Of a stretch of DNA of 64,000 nt, positions 1 to 11,336 are shown piece by piece. The notes beneath the pieces are model-generated. The model searched no databases and was not told the DNA's origin. It saw nothing but the letters and a program-made list of their open reading frames with translations. Origin of the DNA: Ceratotherium simum simum (taxonomy: Eukaryota; Chordata; Mammalia; Perissodactyla; Rhinocerotidae); NCBI RefSeq assembly GCF_000283155.1, contig NW_004454207.1:13858279-13922278 (forward strand), written 5' to 3'. The first letter of the stretch is position 1. Every line of letters begins with the position of its first letter. Made by a program: the position numbers and the translations under genes.

Positions 1-154
1 TGAGCTAACATCCGTGCCCATCTTCCTCCATTTTATGTGAGATGCCACCACAGCATGGCCTGACAAACAGTGCATCGGTGCGTGCCCGGGATCCGGGCCT
101 GGGCCGCCAGCAGCAGAGCGCACACACTTAACCGCTACGCCACAGGGCCTGCTC
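1..154 (-). repeat. ERE SINE (tRNA-derived), cut by window start
   Basis: The reverse complement reads as the 5' two thirds of an equine repetitive element: a degenerate promoter end (cagggcctg), an A-box region complementary to ttaaccgctacgcc, a B-box region, and the body module gagctaacatccgtgcccat. The 3' tail lies outside the window, so no target duplication can be tested. The element is non-coding and was spread by L1 machinery. Confidence 0.9.
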
Positions 155-1034
155 CTCCCCATAGGTGATTAAATCCCTTTTTCATTGTTCATCAGAGGAA
201 TGCTGGAAATGATTGTTTTGGGGAACTTGACAATGCTCCAAAGATATTCCGCTTTGTTCTGCTATTCTGCTCTGTTCGTCTATTCTAATTCCCACACTGC
301 TCTCTTCTCCCTTGGCTCTCATCACTCCTATTCAGTCTAAACCTTTCCGCTTGGCCCTCCTCAATCTCCTCGCAGAATGTTCCTTCTTTTTGGGAAAGGT
401 GGTCTTGAGCATGTAGTCTTTCCACCCTCACTCTGCCTTGTAGGAATGGGCCTTGGGCCTGGAACACTTTCTTACCGAGAGATGATAAAGAGTCCTTACA
501 GCTGGTGATGGGCCTATCACCTTGCGTGGGAATATCTTTCTCCATTTTGGACTCAATGTGTGTTCCTTTGATCTGCTTAAGCATGTGCATCATGTGGCAC
601 CTGGCCAACCCCACTACCAGATCTGTCTTCTGTGGGGAGGGGATGGGGCCCTTCATTCTGTGGCACAAAACGTGTGCTTACAGGCTGAGAGTGATCTGTT
701 GGCCATGCGAGACTGACACCCACTACTGAAACTGATCTTGTTGTCTCTTCTCCGTGTGAGTAAGGCATGGTTCCATCCAGTGCTGGACTGTATTGTTTTC
801 CTTGACGACTCCGATACCAACACGCCGTGGGCAGAAGTGTTGGGATTTCTACTCCTGATGATAGGCAACACATGGCACTTGCTTGACACTTCTACCTTGC
901 CCTAACTAAATCCTCCAAAGTTATTGCTTTTCCTGCAGCTCTCCCCAGTGGATGCATCTTTTCCAACAACCTACTCACGCAGGGTTGGGTGTTGGGATTG
1001 GCTTCCTCAGTGGAGATCCTGCTCTTCATTGTTG
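155..1034. other. No gene or recognised repeat
   Basis: About 880 bases of mixed-composition sequence. The open frames here (up to 127 codons on the minus strand) contain no motif I recognise, and they overlap one another in several frames, which is what chance frames do. An old, unrecognised transposon cannot be excluded. Confidence 0.5.
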
Positions 1035-1721
1035 TACAGTAGTCCTCTCTTATCCATGGGGGATATATTCCAAGACCCCCAGTGGATGCCTGAAACCACA
1101 GATAGTACTGAACCCTCCATATACTATGTTTTTTCCTATACATACATACCTATGATAAAGTTTAATTTATAAATTAGGTACAGTAAGAGATTAACCACAA
1201 TGACTAATCATAAACTAGAACAATTATAACAATATACTGTAATAAAAGTTACTGTAGATCTTAGCAACCTCAGCATATGATTTTTTTTCTTTCCTCACTA
1301 AGTCGAGAACTTTCACCTTTTCATTTAAAGGAAACACTTTGCGGCTCCTCTTGGGCATATCCAAATTGCCAGCGTCACTACTCTTGTGCTTTGGGGCCAT
1401 TATTAAATAAAATAAAGGTGACTTGAACACAAGCACTGTGATACCACGACAGTCGACCTGATAAGCAAGATGGCTACTAAGTGACAAATGGGTGGGTAGT
1501 GTATACAGTGTGGATACACTGGACAAAGGGATGATTCACGTCCTGGGCAGGACGGAGCAGGATGGCACGAGATTTCATCACACTACTCAGAACGGCGTGC
1601 AATTTGAAACTTATGAATTGTTTACTTCTGGAATTTGCCATGTAATATTTTTGGACTGCAGTTGACTCTAGATAACTGAAACTGTGGAAAGTGAAACCGT
1701 GGATAAGGGGGGACTACTGTA
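1035..1721 (-). mobile_element. Tigger/pogo-like DNA transposon, internally deleted, with TA target duplication
   Basis: The element runs from 1037 to 1719 and is flanked by TA on both sides (1035-1036 and 1720-1721), the target-site signature of the Tc1/mariner-pogo group. Its ends are inverted repeats: the first 23 bases (1037-1059) match the reverse complement of the last 23 (1697-1719) at 20 positions, and all three differences are C/T. At 683 bp it is far shorter than an autonomous Tigger (about 2.4 kb), so most of the transposase is missing. The remaining coding part is on the minus strand. I recognise the terminal motif cagtagtcc...cttatcc as typical of a Tigger family, but do not assign the subfamily. 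Confidence 0.88.
1224..1400 (-). pseudogene. N-terminal remnant of Tigger/pogo transposase
   Basis: Reading leftwards from the ATG at 1400, the translation starts MAPKHKSSDAG and continues with a basic stretch (MPKRSRKVFPLNEKVKVLDL) and then RKEKKSYAEVAKIY. This is the start of the CENP-B/pogo type N-terminal helix-turn-helix domain that binds transposon ends; the phrase on aligning helix residues EKVKVLDL and SYAEVAKIY is characteristic. Homology stops after about 50 residues, the frame ends at 1224, and neither the second DNA-binding half nor the DDD catalytic core is present. The deletion matches the short length of the whole element. It cannot encode an active transposase. The frame continues upstream of this ATG to 1526 but that part does not look like transposase. 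Confidence 0.8.
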
Positions 1722-4167
1722 CTTTTGCATTCTTTTGTGCCTATTCCTCTGGAGCTCATATCATCTAGCTTTTAGATGATATCTACTTTACCCAATACTT
1801 TTCTTGTTGCTGTCCTTGGACTCATTGTCCATGTCATCATCTACTGAATATTTGATACCTGGCTCACAGCATTATCTTCTACCCTGCTGTCATTGTGGTG
1901 AAGTTAACAAGGAAGACCTATACAACTAATAGATCTCTTCCTATCCTGACCTCCCATACTTCAATGAACTTCACTTCCATCCCTCTCAGCCACCAACTCC
2001 CATGAAAATACCCTGTCACTACTTAGAATTGTTTCTCCTCTGGACTCTTAAAAATGTGCACATCTCACCTTTTCAACACACTCTACAGTTCTTCCAGTTC
2101 TCTGCTTTCGTTTTCCAATCTCCTCTTTTCTTTGACTTCATTGAGACCATTGGTCCCATGACCCCTCTAGTTTATTCTTCTCAGTCCCCTTATGATCAAG
2201 TTCCTTAATCACAGACTATCACTTTCTCCACTCTCTTGCCAATATCCTTAATCTTCTTGCATCATTGTTGTTCCATCGTACTCACCAAGAAGAAACGAAC
2301 AAACAAAATTAGTAAAAGCACAACAACACTCTCTGTATGTCATTGGAACCTTAAATCTGGGCCTCTGTGTACCCCTAGAGACAGTTTCATTCCCTTAGCT
2401 TGGTGCAGCTATAAATACATGATTTCCATCCTTAGCTGGCTGTCAACATTGATTCTTTCCCATTCATTTCAGCATCTGTGTACATCTCCACTCTGCTCAA
2501 ACTTACTACTACATCATTTCTTCACTCACTTTATATACAAGTCTACCTACTACTGTGCATCTCACAAGAGAAAATAGAAACCAACTTCTTCAGCTTCTGT
2601 ATCCACACCTAGTTGTATGAAACCTTTTGGCCTGTCTCAGTGGAAGGTGTACCTTCTTGTAGCTAAAACTAAAGTTTTCACCCATACTCTGGATGTCAGT
2701 GACTCCTGACTCCTTAGGAATTACATTTTCTTATTTTTCTCTGTTCTCCAGTGTCTCATCCTATAAACTAAACAAAACCCCAAAAACCTTTCTTGACAAT
2801 TTGTTCCCTTTCACTTACTATACTCTTTCCTTCCTTTCATAGCGAAACTTCATGATGGTGTTACTTATATCTAATCGCTTCACTTCTTTATATCCCATTA
2901 ACCCCTCAACCCACTGAGATTTTAAAGTTGTTCCTAGAGTTGGTTCTGAGCTTCTAGGCAATGAAGACAGGACAGTGGAAACCGGGACACTGTTTTCAAT
3001 GACTGTTAACAGGAAATTCCTGTTCAACGAGAAAAATGTCCTGTCCCTAAATTTCAAAAGGAAGTGATTGACTTGAAAGTTTATAATAGAGACATTGATC
3101 AATATTATAGATATTATTTTATAGAATATGAAGAAATATTCTGCATTTATATCTACTCTTTCAACTAGCAACTGGACAACCTTGAGTAGAGGATTGCCTT
3201 GTCTGGTGAGAGCCCTCAAAACAACGAGTTTGTGCTTTTGAGAGGAAAGCTATATACAGCTACCATTATCAGATCTGCAGGTGGGAAATTTTAATTTTCA
3301 AAGTTGGAAAGTCTAATATAGACCTAAAATCTCCCCCTAGTTTGGGTGAAGAATCAGAGTACCAGTAGAAAGAAAAGAAACTTCCTCCAAAAAACAAGAA
3401 GTTTTGAATTTGTAAAAGTTCATAAAAACATAGAAAAGATACTGGAGAAAAACCAAGGGCAAGGGTTATCAGTTGCTTGTAGCTTAATTCCTAATAACAA
3501 TGATTCATTAGTGTTTGGGTGTGAATAAAAGTAGAGCCAGAACTTATTTAAGATGCTTCAATATTTATATATTTTTCAAAAATAATGAATAGTACATGAT
3601 TCATTATATTCAAAAGCTTGAAGTTATAAATGTTGAAATTTGTAGATGGAAGTGGCAAAATGTCTAGGAGGGAAGGTTGGTTGGGGCTAGCCTTGACCTT
3701 GCTCAGGGATACTTTTTGGTAAATGCACACAGGATGGAGACAGGCCCCAGGATGCCAGTCGATTAAGGTCCCACAACAACTAACTGTCAGAGCACTGGAA
3801 TACTCGATGTCTGCATAAGCGCCTCCTCACCGGTGGTCAATTCAGTATGTAATCCAAAGTTTGCTTTGCTGAGTAAGAAATAAAGCTAAAGATGACGTCA
3901 TATAAAGTCCCTCAGCTAAAACAGATGAACAAATCTTCCTACTTGAGGAGTTGCTTTACTACGGGGACCAGGATATTTGAATTTAGTCCCTTGGCAAACA
4001 CTTCCTTTGACAGAGTTGTGTACCCATTGTTGAACGTTCATATCTATTCATCACTTTTATTTATGCTCCACTGTGGTCATGTGTGAATGCCCCCTTTCTC
4101 TTTGTATCTATCGGACCATAGTCTGTTGCAGTTTTGGCACACTGGTATATTCCTCGTTTGTCTGAGG
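1722..4167. other. No gene seen; pyrimidine-rich then AT-rich unassigned DNA
   Basis: From about 1730 to 2820 the plus strand is rich in ctt/tct words and looks like a decayed interspersed element, but I cannot place it in a family. From 2820 to 4167 the sequence is AT-rich. A 133-codon minus-strand frame at 2818-3219 has no recognisable domain and no supporting context. Confidence 0.45.
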
Positions 4168-4317
4168 CAGTGCTTCTCAATGCTGGCTGCACATTCGAGT
4201 CACCCGGGGAGCTTTTAAATATCTGTTAAATCAAAAGCCCTGGGATTGGGGCAGAGGCATTGGCAAGTTTCAGAGCTCCTAGGTGATTCTAACATGTAGC
4301 AAGGGTTGGAAACACTG
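4168..4317 (+). mobile_element. MER5-type hAT miniature element 1
   Basis: Starts cagtgcttctcaa, carries the gctggctgcacattcgagtcacc motif family with a following 'gggagctttt', and ends ggttggaaacactg. These are the ends and body of the short, non-autonomous, Charlie-mobilised MER5 group. About 150 bp, near full length. Confidence 0.75.
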
Positions 4318-4361
4318 GGCTACCACCCTGGAGAGGGCTGCTTACTTAACATTTTTAATCT

Positions 4362-4377
4362 GTTTTTTTTTTTTTTC
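4362..4377. repeat. Poly-T run
   Basis: Sixteen bases of almost pure T with no recognisable SINE or LINE attached on either side. Confidence 0.6.
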
Positions 4378-4583
4378 CAGCATTGACTAAGTTACACCTC
4401 TATGTAGCACCTTTCTGGGTTTACCTTCAGAAGGCATCTATCTCCATATTTCCAAGTTTTAGGGGATATCTCTTTGTAGCCTCAAAGAACAGTCAATAAG
4501 AGAGAAATTCTATACTTGAAAATCATTTACTTTTGCCAAGTGAGGGCTAAATTTATATCGCTCTTTCTCAATATTTGAACGTG

Positions 4584-4712
4584 CAGTGTTTCTCAACCTT
4601 GATTGCACTTGTAATCACCTGAGGAGCTTTTAAAACTATTGATGGTCTGGGGTGCAGCCCGGACATTGGGATTTAAAAAAAAAACAAAAACAAAACCAGG
4701 TGATACTATAAT
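4584..4712 (+). mobile_element. MER5-type hAT miniature element 2, 3' truncated
   Basis: Starts cagtgtttctcaacc and contains the 'attgcacttgtaatcacc' and 'ggagctttt' words of the same family as the copy at 4168. The body is interrupted by an A-rich expansion (4675-4696) and the final inverted repeat is not visible. Confidence 0.65.
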
Positions 4713-4830
4713 AGACTCTCAGCAGAAAACTCTTGTAAATATTTTCAAGATTGGTAAACTGCCTGTTAGGCAAATGATATGCCTAATCTATGGTCAAACT
4801 GAGGCTGAAAACCCAGCAATTTCACTGGCA

Positions 4831-5003
4831 GCCAACCTTGGCTGCACATGGGAATTGCTTGGGATCAGGGAGCTTTAAAAAATACTGATGCCTGTGCCCT
4901 AGCCCTAGCAATTATGAAGTAATTAGTCTGGGGTGTAGCCTGGATTTCAGGACTCTAAAAGCTTCCCTGGTGATTCTGATATGCAGCAAAGTTGAGAACC
5001 ACA
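4831..5003 (+). mobile_element. MER5-type hAT miniature element 3
   Basis: Body words ccttggctgcacatggga and 'ggtgattctgatatgcagc' lead to the end gttgagaaccac. It is the third member of one family within 840 bp, in the same orientation as the other two. The extreme 5' end is decayed. Confidence 0.7.
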
Positions 5004-6599
5004 ATTTAGCCTTGCCTACCAAACACGTACCTGTTTAGTCAATTAGTCATATTAAGGATGTTTTTAAGGGCAACTACATGTGAATTTCATCTAATAGAGC
5101 CTTCAATTACTTAATAAATTGATAGTGTATTCTTGCTGCTTTTTCCCCAACCGTGACATATGTATTTCAGAATAAAAGGACAAAACTGTGAAAATTGAAT
5201 GTGGTACAGAACCCTACAGTTCACTGTTTTGAGTTACTTATTCTTCGTGCCTCTGTTACTGAATTTTTGCTTTCTTTGGTCTGATTTCTTTTGTCATGTT
5301 GAATGCAAGTTTCTAGAGGGCAAGCCCAATCTTTTCAACTTGTTTTTGTTGACCATTTAACACACGTATTTATCTTTCCAGATTTCAATCAGATTATTAG
5401 CTATCTTTCAGGAGTTCAATTAGACTTACATAAACAGCTGCTGATTAAATTCCTACTAAGGCTGGCTCTCAGAACCCAGTGGGCACACAGGGGTATGGCT
5501 GAACCCAGGTTTGAAATTAAGCCTCATTTTTCCCTCTCTTGGAGGAAAGAAAAGCACCATTACACTACTGCTAAGCAGGCCTTCCAGAGACTGCTTCTTA
5601 CTTTAAAAAGAGTCTCATTTCAAAGGAAAACTCGTGTTTAACTAGTGACAATAAAGTACAGGAGAAGATATTGATTTTTTGGAACCAGCATACAATTAGT
5701 TTTTATTACAGTTCAACAAAATTGCCAATATCCTTCTTAAAGAAAGCGTTTTAATAAAATTGACATCCTTGGCAGAGAAACGGAGCCAGTTTTTCATTTG
5801 CAAACAGTTGCCACTGGGGGTCACCATTACAATTGCTAAGGTTCGCTTGCAGTTCTGGAGAAGCGGCTGCAACTTGCCTAAAATGAGGGGGAAGACGGGG
5901 GAAGGACTAATATCTTTCGAGCAGCTTCTTTTCCTCAGTATCTCAGGGAGGTGTTGTTCAGATACAAGGATAAATATTTGTGCTTTGTGGGTAGGATACT
6001 TACCTGTGGTAAGAAGGGATTCAAGAAATTGTCTAATAGATAAAACAATTCTGCACGGTTAGAGCTCATCTCTGAGGTCTGTGCCATTCCTCGAGGAGGG
6101 TGATCAATATGCACTTTTCTGCCCTTCTGAATTTTTCAAAAATTTAACTAGGATTTTTCTGCAGCATGTTTTTAAATCACTCAGCCTTGTTTTCTTTATT
6201 TTATGAGTAACAACGCTTACCGTCTTATGTTATGAGTCAATACATTGTTTCTGCCTAGAAAATCCCTTCAGCTATTTGCTTCTTACATATTAAATCACTG
6301 CCATTGCCATTACATAAGGGAAATCTAACAAATATCCAAACCAAAGCCAGAGTCCCCTAGAGTGGGAGTTGACACAGGACAGACAAGGCTTTAGGACCAT
6401 GTGAGGATATGTGTGAGTAAATCCTGCAGTACAGACACTCAGGGTAGGCAGCCCAGGCAAGAGAGGGGGGATGACAGCAGATGGCACTCCTGACTGCCTC
6501 TTCAACAGGGCATCTCAGCTACAGGGTGGACTCTGCTCCTGTTAAACGTCTCCCAAGTAAACGTCCCCTTTCCATATAGCCCTCCTGACCTTCACTGTT
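5004..6599. other. No gene or clear repeat (1.6 kb)
   Basis: AT-rich, single-copy-looking DNA. Two plus-strand frames of about 100 codons (5303-5641 and 5760-6062) have no domain, no splice-site context that I trust and no coding-like bias. It may include unrecognised ancient repeats. Confidence 0.45.
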
Positions 6600-7110
6600 G
6601 AACTCAGTACATTTAATCAGCATTTACCAAACATTCCCGTGGTGGGAGCCATGGTTAAAACAATGTATAAGACAAAATGATTGCCCTCAAGGCCAGCTTC
6701 CTGGGTTGTGACCTGTGCACACAGGGCCCTCGGCTCAGAAGTACCTCCTCATCCCCAGTCACTGTCTTGACATTCATAATACTTTGGAAACAAGGAGCCT
6801 TGCATTTTCATTTTGCTTTGACCTAGCAAATTATGTAGCTGGTCCTGACTGCCCTAAAGGGGTTCACACTGTAGGGGGGAGACAAAGAAATACAGTATAA
6901 TCAAGAATATAATGCTGAGATTTGAGAAGTGGTCTATTAGCTATATGAACAAAATATTATGGAAAGAGTATTATTCTGTCTGCAGGGAAGTGGAATGAAT
7001 TTAGGAAGGTTTTATTCATGATTCACATATTACCAAGTACTTACTGTGTGCAAGGCACTCTGCTAAATGGTTCAGAGGATTCAAAAAGGAATTGACCAGG
7101 AATCCTGCCA
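6600..7110. repeat. Diverged ancient mammalian repeat fragments
   Basis: Words such as 'cagcatttaccaaacattcc', 'gccctaaaggggttcacact' and 'ttactgtgtgcaaggcactc' belong to an old interspersed repeat class common in mammals (motif tgtgccaggcactgtgcta). Family and exact ends are not assigned; the pieces are not contiguous. Confidence 0.4.
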
Positions 7111-7234
7111 TCCATGTCAAGTCAACTCAGTGTATGAAAAATATATATAGGGTAGAATGGGTTTGATATGATTCAACAGGACGTGTGACTGGGATGGAAT
7201 ATTTATGTGAATGATCCATGTTTCTTACCTTCAA

Positions 7235-7480
7235 GCTTTCTTTTCTAATCCATCCCAGGCAGGTCTACTAAACCAATCTTTCTAACACACTCCTTTGATA
7301 ACTCCCCTATCCAAAAATACTCATAGGATCCTCCTTGCCTCTTCAGATAAAGTCAAGACTCCTTAGTATGGCATTCAAGATACACCACAATATGGCTTCA
7401 GCCTTCGGTTTTAACCTAATGCTTTATTATTCTCCTGTGCGATTCCTTCAACTTTGACCAAATTGGGCCATCTGAAGTCC
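7235..7480 (+). repeat. L2 LINE fragment
   Basis: The run from 'ctaaaccaatctttctaaca' through 'aagtcaagactccttagta' and 'gcattcaagatacacca' follows the end of the L2 reverse-transcriptase region. It is heavily diverged, has stops in all frames and is 5' and 3' truncated. Confidence 0.65.
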
Positions 7481-7487
7481 TAATGTA

Positions 7488-7612
7488 ATATTTTGCTGTG
7501 TAACAAATTATCCCCAAATCTAGCAGCTTAAAACAACAAAAAAATTGTTACCTCACAGTTTCTGTGGATTAGGAATCTGGGAGCAGCTTAGCTGGATTCT
7601 GTACTTGACTTG
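7488..7612 (+). repeat. Old LTR-like repeat fragment
   Basis: Contains 'tgtgtaacaaattatcccc', 'cagcttaaaacaacaaa' and 'tcacagtttctgtggattag', the opening part of a widespread old LTR-like repeat that recurs at 30790, 32036 and 46575 in this window. Only the first ~125 bp remain recognisable. Confidence 0.5.
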
Positions 7613-9285
7613 GCAAAAGTAAAAAGTAGGAGACAGAAGCTGACAATATAAAGAGAAGTAGAGACAGAAAGAGTCTCAGACATAAATTGGGTAGCATCTC
7701 TGGAGACAGGAGCAAAGACGCTACCAAATTCTCAGACCTCTTGGTTGAGTTGAATCACCCCACTTAGTAAAACATCCTGCCTACCCCCACCACGTCCCCC
7801 ACCCCCTGCAGTGCTGGCTGAAGGCAAAGGGATCGTTGAATGGGCTGTGGAGAAATGAGGGCTTTGGAGTCATTTTTCTTACTTACCATTGTAATATTTG
7901 GATTTTAATGGTTGTTGCTAACTTAATACTGTTCTGGCTTTTATTCACTTTTGTATATAGGGTGTGTTCATTATGGTGAAGTATATCATTTCATCCATGG
8001 ATGTAGAATGATGAGAACTACCGCTTGGATAGGATAGTGACAGAACTCAGGGAGAAATGGACATCCCCTGGGAATCATGGACTCTGAAACTGACAAACAA
8101 TTTTTACATTGGTTCCCAAAGCACGTCTCTTGGATGAGTGACTATCATGTTATAGGGGAAAGCAGAGAACATGTTTGCAGTCGTTCAGAGGAGAGTTTGA
8201 ATATATTGGTTAGAGCTCATATTTGAGCTTGTATGCCTAGGAAGAAGACTATTTTGTTCCTGGAAGCAAGCAAAGGTTGAAATGTACTAGGTGTATACTT
8301 CTGCCATTGTAAAAGATCCGATCAGATCCAGAAACCACAGGCATGTCGTTGGGGACTTCATGTTGACAGGATCCATTAATCAACCATCCATTAATTCAAC
8401 CTTTGAACCCACTTAATATACCAGTAAGCCCTAATTCTTCCATCTGGGCCATAAGGATATTATGATACTAGTCAAGCAAACCCAGAGGTGGAGTGAGAAG
8501 AAAAGTACAAAGTGGAGAGGGAGAGAGATGCTGCCCTCTTACACAAAGGGCCTCTGGGATTATGGGCTCTCTGTCCTTGATCTTGGGTATCTGTCTCCTT
8601 CTATTTATCTTTAATGGTTGTCTTGAGAACTGGGACAAGGTTGTCGCCATGGGGCTAGAAGTGAAGGAACATTTTCTAAGGAGGAGGTGGCTTTCAAATA
8701 ATGACCTGAAGCTCTTGCACAGAAACTATTTCTGTGACAAATCTCCTGTGGCCCTGCCCTAGTAAGAACTCTGGAAATGAAGTCAGTTTGATGTGGATCA
8801 GGATGATGCAATTGCAAAGTTGGAAGGAATCGGAAAGGGCATCTTGTACAACCCATGTCTGAGTTCCCTTTGAAAAGCAGCCTCTGTCACGTAGATGAGT
8901 CCACACTTGTACAAGATGCTTCGTGACAGGAAAGTTTTACTCTACAGAAGTCCTGCCGTATATTGGACTGGACTCTATCTTCCTGTACCTTCTTCTATTG
9001 GTCCTTTGGGGTCATAATGAGAAAATTGAATCTCTCATAAAGCAGTTCTTTAAATTTTTCATACAGCAGGATTCCAAAACACAAGTCAGCTAATACACTG
9101 GTGCTCTCTTGACGAAACAACAAAAAGATCCAAAGCTTTTAACTTTCAAACCTGATTCAGCATAGGACGTGACTCTGCTATACATAACTCACATACCCCT
9201 GCTTCTCTGCTTGCCCCCACAGTTGAGTTTCAACGCAGTAGCTAGAGTTAACTTTATTATTTATTCATTTGTTTGTTGAATTAGA
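7613..9285. other. No gene or clear repeat (1.7 kb)
   Basis: Mixed sequence. A plus frame at 8493-8762 has a short hydrophobic stretch (residues about 25-41) but nothing else gene-like. Around 8790-8850 a few words resemble a very old CORE-SINE or LINE, too weak to call. Confidence 0.45.
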
Positions 9286-9486
9286 CAACTTTTTTTTCTT
9301 TGCTGAGGAAGATCAGCCCCGAGCTAACATCTGTGCCCATCTTCCTCTATTTTGTATACGAGACACCGCCACAGCATGGCCTGATGAGCGGTGTGTAGGT
9401 CCACGCCCGGGATTGGAATCTGCAAACCCTGGGCCACCAAAGTGGAGCACGTGAATTTAAGCACTACGACACTGGGCTGGCCCCCT
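9286..9486 (-). repeat. ERE SINE, single-module body
   Basis: Reads in reverse from cttttttttt through gaggaagatcagccc and gagctaacatctgtgcc to the promoter end gctggcccc. A short possible target duplication aattaga sits at 9279-9285 and 9487-9493. It carries only one copy of the ~50-base body module, where most EREs here carry two. Confidence 0.9.
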
Positions 9487-9489
9487 AAT

Positions 9490-9763
9490 TAGATTTAACT
9501 TTTTTTTTTTTTTTTGTGAGGAAGATCAGCCCTGAGCTAACATCCGTTGCCAATCCTCCTCCTTTTGCTGAGGAAGACTGGCTCTGAGCTAACATCTGTG
9601 CCCATCTTCTTCTACTTTATATGGGACACAGCCACAGCATGGCTTGACAAGCGGTGCATTGGTGCGTGACCAGGATCCGAAGCTGGGAACCCCGGGCCGC
9701 CAAAGCGGAGCGTGCACACTTAACTGCTACACCACCGGGGCGGCCCCTAGATTTAACTTTTTT
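9490..9763 (-). repeat. ERE SINE with 16-base target duplication
   Basis: The element itself is 9506-9747. It has the T run, two body modules and the promoter end ggggcggcccc. The flanks repeat tagatttaactttttt exactly (9490-9505 and 9748-9763), so the insertion is recent relative to its neighbours. It landed directly next to the end of the previous ERE. Confidence 0.93.
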
Positions 9764-9845
9764 AATCAAAAAAAAATTTTTATTGAAGTATAATTGACAT
9801 ATATAAGGGGGTCAAAAGGTACACATTTCCAATTATTAGAGTCAA
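9764..9845 (-). repeat. L1 3' end fragment
   Basis: 'tttttattgaagtataatt' followed by gacatatata is the reverse complement of an L1 3' untranslated region. Short and diverged. Confidence 0.55.
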
Positions 9846-9849
9846 CTTT

Positions 9850-10405
9850 AAAAAATTGAAGCCAGATCATGTCATTCTTCTGTTAAAAACCTGTCAATGG
9901 CTCCGCATTTCACGAATCCCTGCATGAGCTGTCCCCTATTACCCATCTGACCTTCTTTCTTACTGTGTCCCCCTTGCCAGCCCTGCTCCATCCACACTGA
10001 GTGCCTTGCTGTGCCTGGAATGCGCTTCCACATTAGGCTCCTTACTCTCGCTGTCTCTGCCCGGAACATTCCTCTCCCAGATGTCTCCTTGGTTTACCCT
10101 CTTCTTACTTCCCTTTCGATGAGGCCGGCCCTTTCTATCCTAATTAATATTGCAAACTTCACCGCTGTCCTATTTCCTGTACTTCACTTCTCTTCGCCAT
10201 TGCCCCCCCCATAGATTTAGCCCTTTTAACTCTTTACTATTCAGTTTACTTATTCATTATGTCCATTGTTTATAGCCACCCCCCCCCCAAGACTGTGAGT
10301 TCTATGAGGGCAGGAATCTTGGCCTATTTTGTTCACAAATGTATCCTAATTACCTAGATTTGTGCCTGGCAGACACATCATCAATAAACATTGAATGAAT
10401 TGAAC
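9850..10405 (+). repeat. L2 LINE 3' end
   Basis: Words in order: 'ccagatcatgtcattcttct', 'aaaaacctgtcaatggctcc', 'tctgcccggaacattcctct', 'tctatgagggcaggaatctt', 'gcctggcagacacatcatca', ending 'aataaacattgaatgaat'. This is the L2 reverse-transcriptase end plus the 3' tail. Two C-only runs (near 10206 and 10281) interrupt it. Confidence 0.85.
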
Positions 10406-10629
10406 TTAGAATTTTATAATCCCTCCCAGCCCCTTCTTAATGATATTGACCTTTTCATTCTGTAGATTTTTAGGAATTGATCTTTGCTTCCTTTTTGAAA
10501 ATCATAAGTGCATCTTCAGGGGCATTTTGACTTTTCTTCATGTTTCTCAGGAGTAATTATAACTGGGAGGGGGTATGTTAGATGTTCATATCTACAAATT
10601 ATTTATGGTAGAAAGCATTATGTTCTAAA
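10406..10629. other. Unassigned short interval
   Basis: AT-rich, nothing recognised. Confidence 0.4.
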
Positions 10630-11335
10630 CTCCCAGTTGTAGCATGGACTTTGGAAATGCCAGACTCCACAAGGGTTTGAATCAGGTCCTATTACTTAAC
10701 TAACTCTGATACTAGTGGAAACACGGGCCCTCTAGGACCAGTTCAACTGACCCCATCTTATCAACAGAGTAATTAAGAGTGGTTTTTCAGGAACTGAGAA
10801 ACGATCCCTTGTCCAGTTCAAGCTGGTTGAGACCACCAACCCGTCACCTGGGCCTGCACAAATGCCTGATAAGTGACCCTTTTGACGTCAAAGGGCTGAA
10901 AACTCCACCTTCGGGTCATGCTAACAACCATTTTGTGAACATGCGTCCTATGAAGACCCATGAAGCTTGAATATGCTTGTGCAGATCATCAATTACCTCA
11001 CTTCTCCTTACCTCCAATCATCTATCCCTACACTTTGGACTACCCTGCCCTTCATCCCATAAATTTTGCCCCAAGCCCTAGATCAGAGAGACAATCTGAA
11101 AGCATATGCCTCCTGTCTCCTTGCAGATTGATCTAGCAATAAAGCTAATAATTGGCTTTTTTTATGCACATCAGGTAGGAGAACCCCATCTTTGTGTGGT
11201 AACACTAGGCAAGTTGCTCATTTATTTGAGCTTGAATTTCTTCATCTATAATTAAGAGGAATTAAAATCCACCTCAGGATTTTTGTAAAGTTTAAATGAG
11301 ATAATATATATAAATATCCCAACATGGTCCTTAGA
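10630..11335 (+). repeat. MIR SINE split by an LTR
   Basis: The left piece (10630-10715) holds 'aagggtttgaatcaggtcct' and 'ctgatactag'; the right piece (11209-11335) continues with 'gcaagttgctcatttatttg', 'tttcttcatctata' and 'taaatgagataatat'. Skipping the LTR and one copy of ctag restores the expected MIR order. The MIR is therefore older than the LTR. Confidence 0.8.
10712..11208 (+). mobile_element. Solo ERV LTR with perfect 4-base target duplication
   Basis: The LTR is 10716-11204 (489 bp): it begins tggaaacacgg, ends gtgtggtaaca, and is flanked by ctag at 10712-10715 and 11205-11208. A polyadenylation signal (aataaa) sits near 11142, about 60 bases before the end, as in an R-U5 region. 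TG...CA ends with a 4-base duplication fit a class I (gamma-like) endogenous retrovirus. No internal viral sequence remains here. Solo LTRs arise by recombination between the two LTRs of a provirus. It has no coding content. Confidence 0.82.
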
Positions 11336-11336
11336 C

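Noticed and set aside
5996..6005. The 10-base match atacttacct to the 5' end of U1 snRNA
   Set aside because: The following bases do not continue as U1, and no downstream stem-loops or other U1 words occur. A 10-base match is expected by chance.
8493..8762. Small membrane protein candidate (hydrophobic run after MGSLSL)
   Set aside because: One hydrophobic stretch in a short frame overlapped by several others; no family resemblance and no transcript evidence.
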